The position numbers and the translations under genes are program-made. The notes beneath the pieces were generated by a model that worked only from the letters and a program-made list of their open reading frames with translations, was not told where the DNA came from and did not search any database. From Megalobrama amblycephala (taxonomy: Eukaryota; Chordata; Actinopteri; Cypriniformes; Xenocyprididae): a DNA stretch of 64,000 nt. Location of the stretch: contig NC_063054.1 of the NCBI RefSeq assembly GCF_018812025.1, positions 36,521,896 through 36,585,895 of the forward strand, in the 5' to 3' direction. Positions 38,201-48,035 of the stretch are shown in pieces (the first letter of the stretch is position 1; the number at the start of each line of letters is the position of its first letter).

Positions 38201-41200
38201 ATATTGAACCACTGTACTCACATGAACTGATTTAAATATGTTTTTAGTACATTAATGGATCTTGAGAGAGGAAATGTCATTGCTGGCTATGCAGGCCTCA
38301 CCATCGGATTTCATTAAAAATATCTTAATTTGTGTTACGAAGGTCTTACGGGTGTGAAACGGCATGAGAGTGAGTAATAAATGACATTATTTTCATTTTT
38401 GGGTGAACTAGCCCTTTAAATCAAAGGCAAGATACAACATTTTCCAAGGACACTAAGCTCTTTCCCTCCTTTTGATAACAGTCTTATTCTGTTCACAGCC
38501 ACCTGTTGTTTACTAGAAAAATCCCTGACAAAGCTAAATATGCTTAGTGATACATTTGACCCTCACAGCCACGTAGGCCAACACTTTTGGCTTTAATGGT
38601 ATTCAGACTAATTCTACAATTGTTTTCTATAGGATAAGTAAAATATTTCCTCACTTCCAAGTGATTTCTAGATTATTATGGACAAAGATATGACTAATTA
38701 ATTGTCACTAGTATAAAAAGAGCAATAATCGTGTGCCCAATTAGGTCTATAATACATGGAGCAAGCAGTCAGTTTCTCCAATAATTATAGCCTTTAAAAG
38801 GGGTCTGACACTGGTAAAACATTGTTGCTATGCAACAAAAATAGCAGTCTGCTATGGGAGCTGAGAATGCATATACTCTTTGCAAAAAATGCATGACTTG
38901 TTTTGAATGGCAGCCAATGGGGAAAGATGCACTTTGCAGCCAGATGGTATAGTTACAGCATTGTTTACCAGCCAAACTTCAGCCCTTTTGTGTACGGCAG
39001 CTTGTAAGAGATTCATAAGATGATCCTAATTTTCATCTCATTTTTGTGTACTAGACTTCTCCAAATATTGTCATACCAAACATGTTGCAAATATTCAGCA
39101 GATTGAGCAGCATTCCCTTGTTTTATAGAGTCTTGATTGCTTGAAAATGATTGACAGCCGGAAAAGAGAACATTTCTGATTGGTTTAAAAAGGGTGTGAT
39201 GCTTCCCAGACCCTACGACTTTCACAGAGATTTGGGGGCAACAATCTAATTGTAATTTTTGTGATTGTGATTTTAAAAAGTTTTAAAAAGGCAGCATAAT
39301 TTGGACAGAAATGTTGTAATTTATGACTATAAATTAATAATAATAATAATAATAATTAGTAGTAGTAGTACTATTAAATAAAAATTTCTAACAAAAGAAA
39401 TGGTACTATTGTAATATTTCAGTGTAAAATTAAAAAAAAAGATTTAATAATAATGATTTTATTTCACAGTACATCTGTAAAATTATAGTACTAATATTTA
39501 TTTTCCAATGTTAAACCACCAAGCTTTTATTTTGGTGGAAAACCAAAGGGAAGCCTTAACAATGAGTGCCAGCACCTTTAAAATCCTTAAACTTATAAAG
39601 GTTTGCAAAAAAATCAAAGTTTGAATTGCATCTGTATGTTAAGCAGTTGGCAATATGAAAAGTTGTTAAGAAGAGAAGTCTTGCAAGCACTGTAGTTTTT
39701 TTCTTCTCTGTTTCATTTTTGATTCGTTCCCCTGGTTTTTATATTTTTTGCTGCCAAAAGTGCAATAAACCACAATAACCCTCTTTATATAATTATTCTG
39801 ATTAATTTGTAATCCCTAAGTGCATGCATATTAAGTCTATTTATTATATGTTACAGTATTGATTCTTCTGAAGAATGGGAGCCTCTCATGCGTTCAAAAC
39901 TAAAGAGGCACGCATCCTCCTCGCCTTCATCGTCCTTACCACGGCGAAGAGGACGGCCGCCTAAAACTGCTTTGAATCCCTCCTCAATGGCACCAGTGAT
40001 GGGCAGCATGCCTAGAACCACCCCAGCTATCTCTTTACCTCGACGGAGAGGCAGACCTCCTAAAGACAAATCTAAAGTCAAACTCTTTCCTAAACCCTCC
40101 CTGTATCCCACAATAGTCCCTAAACCCCCACCTTTTGCCACACTAATCCCTAATTCTGCATCCGGCATTAAATTTGGCCCTAATACTACACCCACGTTTA
40201 CACTTGGATCTAATTTCACTCCTATAACCCTTTCCAACCCCACATCCTCCATTAAGCTAGACCCTAATTCTACACCCATACTCATCCAGAATCCCACATC
40301 CACTTTTAAACTCAGCCAAAACTCCACTTCCACTTTGAATTCGGCACCGATAGCCACACTCATCTGTACACCCACATCAACAGGGCTGCTGTTAGATGCT
40401 GACACCAACGAGATCAAAACATTGAAAGAGGAGAAACCATGGGAAGACAAGTGAGTTTAAAAAAATATATATTTTTTTGTTGTTGATTTACAGGTGTAAT
40501 GTGTCCCGGACACATTTCAATTATTAATAATATTTTTTCTTTGAATTCTTTTTTTGAAAGGAATAATACTTTTATTCAGCGAGGATGCATTAACTTGATA
40601 ATAAAGACAATTATTATGTTACAGAAGATTTATATTTGTAATAAATGCTATTATTTTGAATTTTCTATATTAAAGGAATCCTGAAAAGAAATGTATCCAA
40701 GCTTAAAATTCAGCTTTGCCATTGCAGGAATAAATTGCATTTTAAAATAATATAAAGATGAAAAATTATCAAATAAATGCCTAAGAGAACATGAGAGACT
40801 TCTTTCAAAACATTAAATATCTTTCCAATTCCTTTTTTTGATTTGGGCTGTCACTAATGATTATTTTGGTAATTAATCAAGTAGTTGGATTTTTTTTTTT
40901 TTTTTGTGGTAATTCAAATTTACCTAAGCAAACAATAGTTCATAGATTCTCATCCATGGAATGCGCAGTAAGTTACTTGACACGGGTAAATTAAAATTGA
41001 GTACTCTTAATTTAATCGAGTAATCGTGACAGCCCTATTAGCGATTATGTTAGTCCAAGTATTAGTATATTGTTATTGTGCTGTAAATTGCGATGCGTGA
41101 GTGTACATGATGTGTATTTGGTTTGTTGCAGTGTGGATGCTTCTGAAGAATGGCCAGTTTCACTAGAAGAAAGCCTAGAGTGTTCAGAATCACCGAATGC

Positions 41201-44200
41201 AAAGAGGCAGCGACTCTCATCCACATTCCCTCCAGCCGTTATGCTACAACAGACAGTCGAACACACCTCAAAAATTACCCCTAGTCCTCTGCCTGAACTT
41301 GCACCTATAGCCACTTCTGATCATGCACCCATCTCTCAAACCACCACTATATTCAGCTTTCAACCCATTCCCACAACTATCAATGAACCCTTGACCTCTA
41401 TCCCCGTCACTGAAACCACACCCATCCCAAAACACAAACCCACCTGTGATCCCAACCCTAATCCTGCACCTATCCAGCTTCGGGTCGACAGCGACATCAA
41501 CAGCGACCTTGATGGCGACATCGATGAGATGAGTGATTCGGGAAGGGAAGAGGAGCTGTGGGAAGAAGAGTGAGTAAGGAAGTCTTGCATTTATTGTAGT
41601 TTTTTATTATTTTTTATTACTGGTATTACATACCTGTGTGTGAGTCCATGCACATGTAATGTATTTGTATTGTTACAGTGTTGATTCTGGTGAAGATTGG
41701 AATCTTTTACTGGAAAGTCCAGAGCGATCAAAATCACCTGCGTCGGCTCAATCACCACGGAGAAGCATCCCACCTACACCTACCTCACCACGAGGCAAAC
41801 TCTCTATATCCACCTCTGAACTTTCTCCTGAAGCCACACCCACCAATGAAGCCACCATTCACCCTGCTCTGGAGGCCACACCCACCACTGAAGCCACCAT
41901 TCAAATTGCTCCTGAAGCCACACCCACCACTAAAGCCACCATTCAATCTGTCCCTGAAGCCACTCCCACCACCGAAGCCACCATTCAGCCTGCCTCTGAA
42001 GCCACTCCCCCAACCACCCATAATTCCTCTCTTGAAGCCACACCCATACCTAGTCCAGCACCCACATTACCGCGACGGAGAGGCCGGCCTCGTAAGCATG
42101 CTTTAAAACCCACCCTCACACTTGAACCTGCTCCTACAGCCACCCCTAATCCGACACCGGCTGCTGATTCTACTCCCATAGCCATCTCAGATCCCACCCT
42201 AACATTAAGTTTGGTGCCCGCATTCTCCACCAATTCTGAACCCAATCCAGAACCTGCAACTACCTCTAAAGCCATCCCTCAACCGACTTCTACTGGAGAG
42301 AAATCAAAGCCTGACGCAACTTCTTATTCACTGAGGCAAGCCAGAGGCAGGTCGTCTTCTGCCTTGGATTCACCCTGGATGAAAGTTGTAAATGACAGTA
42401 AGCCAGACAAGTGGCTTGACATCAACAATGAGGATGAGGAACCGGTACTTCCGATTTTCTCCCCCAAGCATCCTCCAGGTCCCCAGCTCATGGCAGACTC
42501 AACGTATACACCCTTACAGTTGTTCCAATTGTTTTTCACCAGCTCTACCGTCAAGACAATCGTCAGAAACACTAATAGCAATGCCGAAAAGAGAGCAAAA
42601 TCTGGAATGAAGTTTCTCTGGGTACCTCTAACCGTAGCCGAGTTCTACTCGTATGTGGCGATAGTTGTCTACATGGGTCTAGTGAAAGCGAAGTCTATTG
42701 CGGACTACTGGGCACGAAAGCGGATGTACAATTTCCCCTACCCGCAATCTGTCATGTCCCGAGCAAGGTTTCAGGCCATCTCCTGGAATCTTCACCTTTG
42801 TGATCTTCAGAAAGATGAGGAGAACAACAAAAAGAAAGGCACCCCTGGTTATGACAGACTGCTCAAAATCAAGCCTCTGTATACAGACGTTCTTTTGGCG
42901 TGCAAGACACACTTTCACCCCAACAGAGAGATTTCGGTAGACGAGAGAATGGTTGCTACCAAAGCTAGGATTGGCCTGAAGCCATATATGAATGACAAAC
43001 CAACTAAGTGGGGTTACAGACTATTCGTTCTTGCAGATTCGTCATGCGGGTACACCTGGAATTTCTTCGTTTATGAAGGAAAGACTTCTACGTCGTCGGG
43101 TAAAGGTGTCGGGTATGATTCTGTAATCAGACTAGTGGATCACAAAGCCCTTGGAAAAGGTTATAGGTTATACACAGACAATTTCTACACCAGCCCGACT
43201 CTTTTCTTGGATTTGTTGCAGAACGATATCCTTGCTTGTGGCGCTTTGCGTCAAACCTCCAGTTTACCGGAGACCAACGACCTGAGTGGAAGATCTGAAA
43301 GAGGATCCGTCCGCTGGTGTCGACAAGGTCCTCTTCTGTTTGTCAAATGGATGGTTGCGAGAGAAGTCCTCATGTGTTCCACAATTCACAAGGCGTTCAC
43401 GGGGGATTCAGTCACCAGGAACACCAAGGGTGCCGATGGTGTGTGGAAAACACGTCAAATCCCTGTTCCATCTGCTGTGAAGGACTACAGCAAATATATG
43501 GGAGGTGTTGATCTCTCGGATTCCCTTATAGAGTATTATAATGTCCTCCAGAAGACCACAAAATGGTACAAGATCTTCTTCTTCCATTTTCTCGACATCG
43601 CAGTGGTCAACAGTTTCATCCTTCACCAACATTTGGCGAAAGCTCAGAACAAGATCCCTCTCACCCATAAATTGTTCAGGGAAACGCTTGTGTCCGAGTT
43701 GGCACGTGCTGGCCGAGGCAAGAATCCTTCTGCACCTGCTGCCAAAGATCCCTCAACATCCACGTCTAAAGAGTCCGCTGCCACAAGCAAGTCGCCACAT
43801 GTGCCTTCTACCCCTGTTGAATCGAACATGTACTTACCGTCTGATGCAGAGTCCTCTCCCCCACCCTCGCCTGCCCAGACGGAGCAGTGCTTTCCAGAGT
43901 ATTTTGGTTCAGATGCTACACATGGGAGGAGAGTTTGTGTCATGTGCAAACTACAAGGAAATAAAGTCAAGACTCCCATATACTGCTCCCACTGCAAGGT
44001 GGCATTGTGCTTCGTTTCGTCACGTAACTGCTTCAAGAAATGGCACATAGATGGACATCCAGGAGATTTGTAGATATGTTGCATGTTTAGTGTTTTTTGG
44101 GGCCTTTAATGACCACTTTTTCATTTTGTATGAACTTGTACATTACTTGTTATAGGTATAACTCTATTAAATACAACTAAAACAATACTGTCTCATTTGC

Positions 44201-47200
44201 TTTTTTGTGTTTTTATCAGGTGCTTTCTTACTAAAATGTCTGACAGTACATGGGCGCTGCCAAAATCCAATATTCATTTTCAAAAGAATTGTTTACTAGT
44301 ATTTAAAGGTGAAGTGTGTCTTTTTTATTAAAATACTTTCTCTTATCCCAGTTCAATGTGTTCAACACTTTACATTTTTTTATTCCCCTGAAAAGTCTAA
44401 TACTGTGGTGCTGGCGAATAATAGATGAGTATATTTAAAGGATTAGTTCACTTCAGAATTAAAATTTCTTGATAATTTACTCACCCTCATGTCATCCAAG
44501 ATGTTTGTCTGTCTTCACTTGAAATGAAATTAAGGTTTTCAAGGAAAACATTCCAGGATTTTCTCCATATAGCGGACTTCACTGGGGTTCAACAGGTTGA
44601 AGGTCCAAATGTCAGTTTCAGTGCAGCTTCAAAGAGCTCTACATGATCCCAGACGAGGAATAAGAGACTTATCTAGAGAAAACATTGGTCATTTTCTAAA
44701 AAAAAAGAAAAATATATACTTTTTAACCACAAATGCTCATCTTGCACTTCTCTGCGATGCGCCACGCATTACGTAATCTCGTTGGAAAGGTCCCACGTGA
44801 CGCAGGCGGAAGTACCGATCCAGTGTTTGCAAAGCGAATGTGCAAAGACAAACGCCCTTTACAAAAAAAAAGCAAAACGATGTCGGACAATTTTGAAGTT
44901 GGAGGAGAAAATGAGATGGAGTTTTTTGCCCTACCGTGGTACTTCCATCTACGTCACGTGTGACCTTTCCAATGTGATTACGTAATGCGTGGTGCATCAC
45001 AGCAGTGCAAGACAAGCATTTGTGGTTAAAAAGTATATCAATTTTTATTTTTTAGAAAATGACCAATGGTTTCTCTAGATAAGACCCTTATTCCTCGTCT
45101 GGGATCATGTAGAGCTCTTTGAAGCTGCACTGAAACTGACATTTGGACCTTCAACCCATTGAACCCCAGTGAAGTCCACTATATGGAGAATAATCCTGGA
45201 ATGTTTTCCTCAAAAACCTTAATTTCTTTTCCACTGAAGAAAGAAAGACATAAACATCCTGGATGACATGGGGATGAGTAAATTATCAGGAAATTTTAAT
45301 TCTGAAGTGAACTAATCCTTTAAGCATCTCAGCAAGCCCAGCACAACAATGTTGGCTCATTGACACCAGGAAACAAAGTTGAAAATTATCATAATTTTTG
45401 CAGTTCTGTTTAGTGACGTTAGTTGCACAAAAAATACACACTTTAGCTTCAAGAAGTATTCTGGCATTGTTTGATTTAATTAGCTGTAAAGCACAAATTA
45501 TGAGTCATTGGTATTTGTTGATTTAAGTAAATGTTTGTGTGCTCATTCTAAACTTTAAAAAACAGTTGCAGTTTGGTTTGATTTAGTTATCAGTAATTAT
45601 GTTTTGGGGATACTTCAGGAAAATCTGCCAGGTAGGTATTTTCAGAACCAAGATTTGATAAGTCTGTATATAATTGATTACGAGAAATACATATCTTGTG
45701 CAGACACATTTTACACTTAAATAAAGTAAGTTGCTCAACAGGCCATAAAATTTTTCCATACTGGCTGGACTATGATTGCCATTTTTTTTCTAACCATATA
45801 AAAATATTTACACATACTATTGTACAGTGAATGTTATCATATATTCAGCACATTTAATCTGCATTTAGCTTGTTCAGTGCTTGTTTCTTTCTCTAGTTTT
45901 ACATTTCACTTGTTTGTGTTTTATATTTCTCAGTCCCTGCGAGTGCTGTGTTCCTCAGATCTTAAACCGTACATCATCTTCATCAGGCCTTCTCTTCCTC
46001 CTCCTCCTCTTCCTCCTCCTCAGGAGCGATTCTCCACCCTGCTGGCCAGAGGAGTGAAGAAACACACGGTTTTCATGTTTAACATTTTCTTTACACTAAC
46101 AGTCAAAGGTTTGGACACATCTACTCAATCTTTTTATCATTGTTTCACTCTTAAACTAAAGGTTCCAAAAGGGTTTTGCAGTGATGCCATAGAAGAACCA
46201 TCTTTGGTTTCTCAAAGAACCTTTCAGTGATCAGTTCCAATTTTTTTTTTTTAAGTGTGAGGAACATTTTAATAATCTAAAGAACCTTTTTCCACTATAA
46301 AGTTTCAATGAATGTTGAAGGTTCTTCATGGAACCTTCAATGCCAGTAAAGCACCTTTATTTATTTTTTAAGAGTGTAAGATAATAATATAATGAAGTTT
46401 TTTTTTTTTTTTTTTAATGGTAATTATGTAGTGACTAATTATGTTGCACAAATTGAAATTTTAAATACAAACAAACAGGTTCACATGTATGCTGGACACT
46501 GATCCAAAATATCCCCAAAAAAATAATAAAATGCATGTGTAGGAACAATTTATACAGAATTTTTTTATTATTTCAATGAAACGGATGTTCTATATTTTAG
46601 TTCGATAATGTATGTTGTTTAATATTTTGTATTCTCAGGGGATTTTATGGTATTGAATTTTATGATCCATTTATTGCACTTTTGAGCATAGATCTGAAAA
46701 TGAAACTTCCAACTTAAACTGTGGTAAATCTTGAATGCTTTGTAGCACAAACTTAAGTTTGGTCTAGGCAGAAAAAAGTGAAAAAATAAAAAGAACTTAA
46801 AAAAGTTTATTGTTATGAAAAATACTATTTTTAAATTTTATATGAAATATATTTTCCAAAACATATTTTACTCTAAACCTTTGAGAAAATCAAAGCCATA
46901 AATCTAAACAAGTTGTGTTCTAAATTTGAGTTGGATATCTCAAAAAATTAGTTTTCAGTAAGATTTTGTTTGGCCGCAGTACCAAACACTTCCACTAGAT
47001 TAAATTAGTCTCCCATTCATTTCCAATGCGCTTGCAACTATTTATTTAATAATAAATTCTGTATTTTTATTAGCTAATGATAACAAAGATTACTGTAACA
47101 AATTGTTGTGTCCAAACCTTTGACTGCTAGATGATGTAGTGATGTGTGTATAATGGGAAAACACTTTTTCATATTTTGTTTCTCTTGATCTATTTTGACA

Positions 47201-47424
47201 ATACTTACCAAGTTTTTTTTTATTCCCTGTCATGTGTCCTGACGCAGCCTGAGGATGCAAGAGAGACGTTGGAGAAAGCACGTGAGATGGAGCACAGCTA
47301 CGGTCACTTGTTTGATGCCGTCATCACGAACAGCGAGCAGGAGAAAACCGTCTCTGAGCTGCTGCGAATCATTGACAAACTGGACCTGGAGCCGCAGTGG
47401 GTCCCTTCTGCCTGGGTCAGCTAA
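20213..47424 (+). CDS. pals1: PALS1/MPP5 MAGUK polarity scaffold, complete 13-exon CDS
   Basis: PALS1 (MPP5, Stardust/nagie oko family) links Crumbs to PATJ, LIN7 and PAR6 at apical junctions of epithelia and retina. Coding exons: 20213-20510, 22434-22642, 26513-26590, 28822-28947, 29054-29215, 29560-29637, 29928-30111, 31257-31325, 31509-31580, 32207-32374, 35906-36108, 45934-46068 and 47248-47424. Phases join to 652 residues (human 675). The start MLTSHMN resembles human MTTSHMN, and AG precedes the exon at 20209-20210, so a 5' non-coding exon is expected. Order of domains: divergent acidic N-terminus (1-99), L27 pair (about 100-215), PDZ (about 238-316, [19 protein letters not shown]), SH3 (about 318-385, [17 protein letters not shown]), basic HOOK (about 400-425, [15 protein letters not shown]), guanylate kinase-like (about 430-652). 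Oddities: the basic N-terminal segment is missing, a proline stretch sits in the GK domain, and the exon-12 donor GTTTTC is weak. A b-type teleost paralogue is plausible. The symbol may also be written mpp5. Confidence 0.95.
20713..21165 (-). repeat. AAAGTTTGG-family repeat, minus-oriented copy in pals1 intron 1
   Basis: Contains GAAATGTTTCTTGAGCAG, GATCATGTGACACTGAAGAC and AATTCAGCTTTAATCACAGG, which are the reverse complement of the plus copies. The remainder of intron 1 (21165-22433) holds AT-rich sequence with no recognised feature. Confidence 0.75.
22930..25070 (-). pseudogene. L2-type LINE fragment (endonuclease and reverse transcriptase), inactive
   Basis: Minus strand, in pals1 intron 2. 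The 5' side has endonuclease sequence ([27 protein letters not shown]). After a gap comes reverse transcriptase: [58 protein letters not shown], then on through 23250-22930 as [11 protein letters not shown] and [16 protein letters not shown]. The catalytic YADD appears as YADG. Frameshifts, stops and a 277-bp insertion (24157-24433) break it further. The protein order fits CR1/L2 clade LINEs of fish. Confidence 0.88.
24157..24433. mobile_element. 277-bp hAT-like MITE inserted in the L2 LINE
   Basis: Ends CAGTGTTGCC and GGCAACCCTG are near-perfect inverted repeats. They are flanked by a perfect 8-bp target duplication AGTGGAGT at 24149-24156 and 24434-24441. An 8-bp duplication and CAG ends are typical of hAT elements. 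There is no coding capacity. Confidence 0.88.
25848..26430. repeat. Dispersed repeat, inverted copy at 46480-47000
   Basis: The segment with TCATCTAGTGGAAACGTTTGG and TACTGCGCCCAAACAAATCT recurs in diverged reverse-complement form at about 46960-47000. Both copies are in pals1 introns and neither codes. Confidence 0.6.
27480..28745 (+). repeat. GTTGCTAGGGTGTTGCTATG minisatellite, 162-bp higher-order period
   Basis: Short GTTGCTA(G/T)GGTGTT units fill 1.26 kb of pals1 intron 3. A higher-order unit shows at AAAATGATGATATGCGG, which starts at 28021, 28183 and 28345, exactly 162 bases apart. G is strongly favoured over C on the plus strand. Confidence 0.9.
29296..29533 (+). repeat. AAAGTTTGG-family repeat, truncated copy
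   Basis: Begins ACCATTCAAAAGTTTCGGGG and runs to CACATGATCCTTCAGAAATC. It ends 26 bases before the acceptor of the pals1 exon at 29560, so the insertion lies next to splice signals. Confidence 0.8.
32476..35755. mobile_element. Non-autonomous DNA element with GGGCCGTTCTACAGAA ends and repeated TCACTACCGAAAC motif
   Basis: Left end GGGCCGTTCTACAGAACTG and right end CAATTCTGTAGAATGGCCCC are inverted repeats. Inside, about eight copies of GTTTCGGTAGTGAC or its complement lie near 32635 and between 34910 and 35445. A second element (32661-34582) is inserted in it. It occupies most of the pals1 intron 32375-35905. Confidence 0.65.
32661..34582. repeat. GCAAGCAGCGATGAAAGGGCC repeat with an internal 786-bp tandem duplication
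   Basis: The left end AAAGCTGCAAGCAGCGATG and right end GGTGCTCGGGTCCTAATA are the usual ends of a common fish dispersed repeat. The block with GTAACTGAATATTGTCATAT at 33141 recurs at 33927, 786 bases later, together with the ACTTCCTGTTG and CGAGCCATTTTGCCACAC segments. No transposase was seen. Confidence 0.7.
36500..36670 (+). promoter_or_regulatory. Promoter-like GC-rich region before the piggyBac-like gene
   Basis: In an otherwise AT-rich intron, the 170 bases before the ATG are rich in CpG and G+C. They hold a CCAAT box in CCAATCAG (about 36515) and a GC box GGGGCGGGG (about 36551). No clear TATA box was seen. This fits an independent housekeeping-type promoter inside the pals1 intron, but transcription start was not shown. 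Confidence 0.45.
36671..44073 (+). CDS. piggyBac-type transposase-derived protein with AT-hooks and duplicated acidic modules, nested in a pals1 intron
   Basis: Four exons read in phase: 36671-36825, 39857-40450, 41132-41569 and 41679-44073, giving 1193 residues. ATG sits in a good context (CGAAATGG) behind a GC-rich promoter-like stretch. Exon 4 holds the piggyBac DDE_Tnp_1_7-type core (about residues 670-1040). The catalytic aspartates are present at about D817 (ISVDERMV), D896 (YTDNFYTS) and D1007 (GGVDLSD), with spacing near that of the insect enzyme. The C-terminus has the cysteine-rich zinc-binding module ([16 protein letters not shown], final His). The N-terminal 500 or so residues are acidic and proline/threonine-rich, with three AT-hook cores PRRRGRP(P/R)K, two in exon 2 and one in exon 4. 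Each of exons 2, 3 and 4 opens with a [IV]D[SA][SG]E[ED]W motif after a phase-2 junction. No terminal inverted repeats were recognised around it. It could be a domesticated host gene or a recent intact transposon. Transposase function is family-based inference. Confidence 0.85.
37644..38419. mobile_element. TTAA-flanked fold-back element 1
   Basis: TTAA followed by AGGGTTAGTTCACCCAAAAA at the left, and TTTTTGGGTGAACTAGCCCT followed by TTAA at the right. The arms are complementary for several hundred bases (CGGTTCGGAGC, GGCGCGCCA near the centre). It lies in intron 1 of the nested piggyBac-like gene and does not code. Confidence 0.85.
40555..40830 (-). repeat. AAAGTTTGG-family repeat, diverged copy
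   Basis: Diverged sequence with TTATTCAGCGAGGATGCATT and AAATTCAGCTTTG in the intron between exons 2 and 3 of the nested gene. The remaining intron to 41131 is AT-rich without a recognised feature. Confidence 0.5.
41823..42050 (+). repeat. In-frame 42-bp coding minisatellite in the piggyBac-like gene
   Basis: About four to five tandem copies of a 14-residue unit, [14 protein letters not shown], are encoded in exon 4 just before the third AT-hook. Copies differ by a few residues (TNEATIH, TTKATIQ), and the last ones degrade. The unit length is a multiple of three, so copy-number change keeps the frame. The stretch is probably a disordered spacer. Confidence 0.85.
44166..44171 (+). terminator. 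Candidate polyadenylation signal of the piggyBac-like gene
   Basis: ATTAAA lies 93 bases after the stop codon of the nested gene. It is the nearest recognisable signal, and its own signal would let the nested gene end before pals1 exon 12. Confidence 0.4.
44435..45323. mobile_element. TTAA-flanked fold-back element 2
   Basis: TTAA plus AGGATTAGTTCACTTCAGAA at the left, TTCTGAAGTGAACTAATCCT plus TTAA at the right, 889 bp in total. The arms (TTCAACAGGTTGAAGGTCC and complement) are near-palindromic over most of the length. It lies just after the nested gene. Confidence 0.88.
46150..46380. repeat. AAGGTTCTTTG-type inverted repeat in pals1 intron 12
   Basis: Contains AAAGAACCTTTC, AAAGAACCTTTTTCC and GAAGGTTCTTCATGGAACC. 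It is related to sequence at about 10040-10200 in the gphn intron. The rest of the intron up to 47247 carries the diverged repeat copy at 46480-47000. Confidence 0.5.
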
Positions 47425-47504
47425 AAAACACTTCCATTGAGAAATACTGATGGATTTTCAGTGTTCAATGAACCTAATTTGTGGTCTAACTAAACGCCAC
47501 TCTG

Positions 47505-47510
47505 AATAAA
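47505..47510 (+). terminator. pals1 polyadenylation signal
   Basis: AATAAA lies 81 bases after the pals1 stop codon, at the expected distance for a short 3' UTR. A second AATAAA-like hexamer near 47700 (TTAATAAAAAGC) would give a longer form. Confidence 0.5.
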
Positions 47511-48035
47511 CCATGCTGAGGTCACGAGTCAACATGGCATATAGTAAGCTAGACATCATTCACAGTATGTTAGTATTCCATTTCGAACATGACCGAGATG
47601 CTGCAATATGGAATTTTCCTTAAGTTTTCTTCATTTCCGCAATATTGTTTTTACCATATTTTGTGTTTGTAGCATTTGACCTGTAACATTTCCATACCAT
47701 TAATAAAAAGCATAGACATTCTAGAAATTATTTTCTAAATATAGATACATAAAGTATTTCTTCATCCATAGAGGATCATATTTGTTTCATAGAGCTCATC
47801 TGTTTCCATGTTCTTACATCAGTAAAGTGACGTTGTTGAATGTATAATTTGACAATACCTAAGTCAAAACTAATGTTAAAATTGTTTTTAATTAAAAAAG
47901 TTAAATAAAAAATGTTAATGCAGTTTAATGGTATAAACAGTCAAACCAAAAAATATTCAGACACTAGATATCATTTTTAATATTTTTTTATTTTTTTACT
48001 AGTGGGTGCAGGACACTATAGTTCATTTATATGGA

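Noticed and set aside
39851..40450. 199-residue minus-strand frame opposite exon 2 of the nested gene
   Set aside because: It mirrors the proline/threonine-rich coding strand, has no family features, and the plus strand has splice sites and AT-hooks. Minus frames at 41785-42275 and 43644-44084 are rejected for the same reason.
41659..41681. Start codon of the long open frame ([11 protein letters not shown])
   Set aside because: The first residues lie in intron sequence before a good acceptor (GTTACAG at 41678). The in-phase exon chain from 36671 is better supported, so the frame's own ATG is not used.
36409..44330. Complete piggyBac transposon with TTAA and terminal repeats
   Set aside because: TTAA sites near 36409, 44106, 44166 and 44327 were compared as possible ends, but the adjoining bases did not form inverted repeats. 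An alignment could still find diverged ends.
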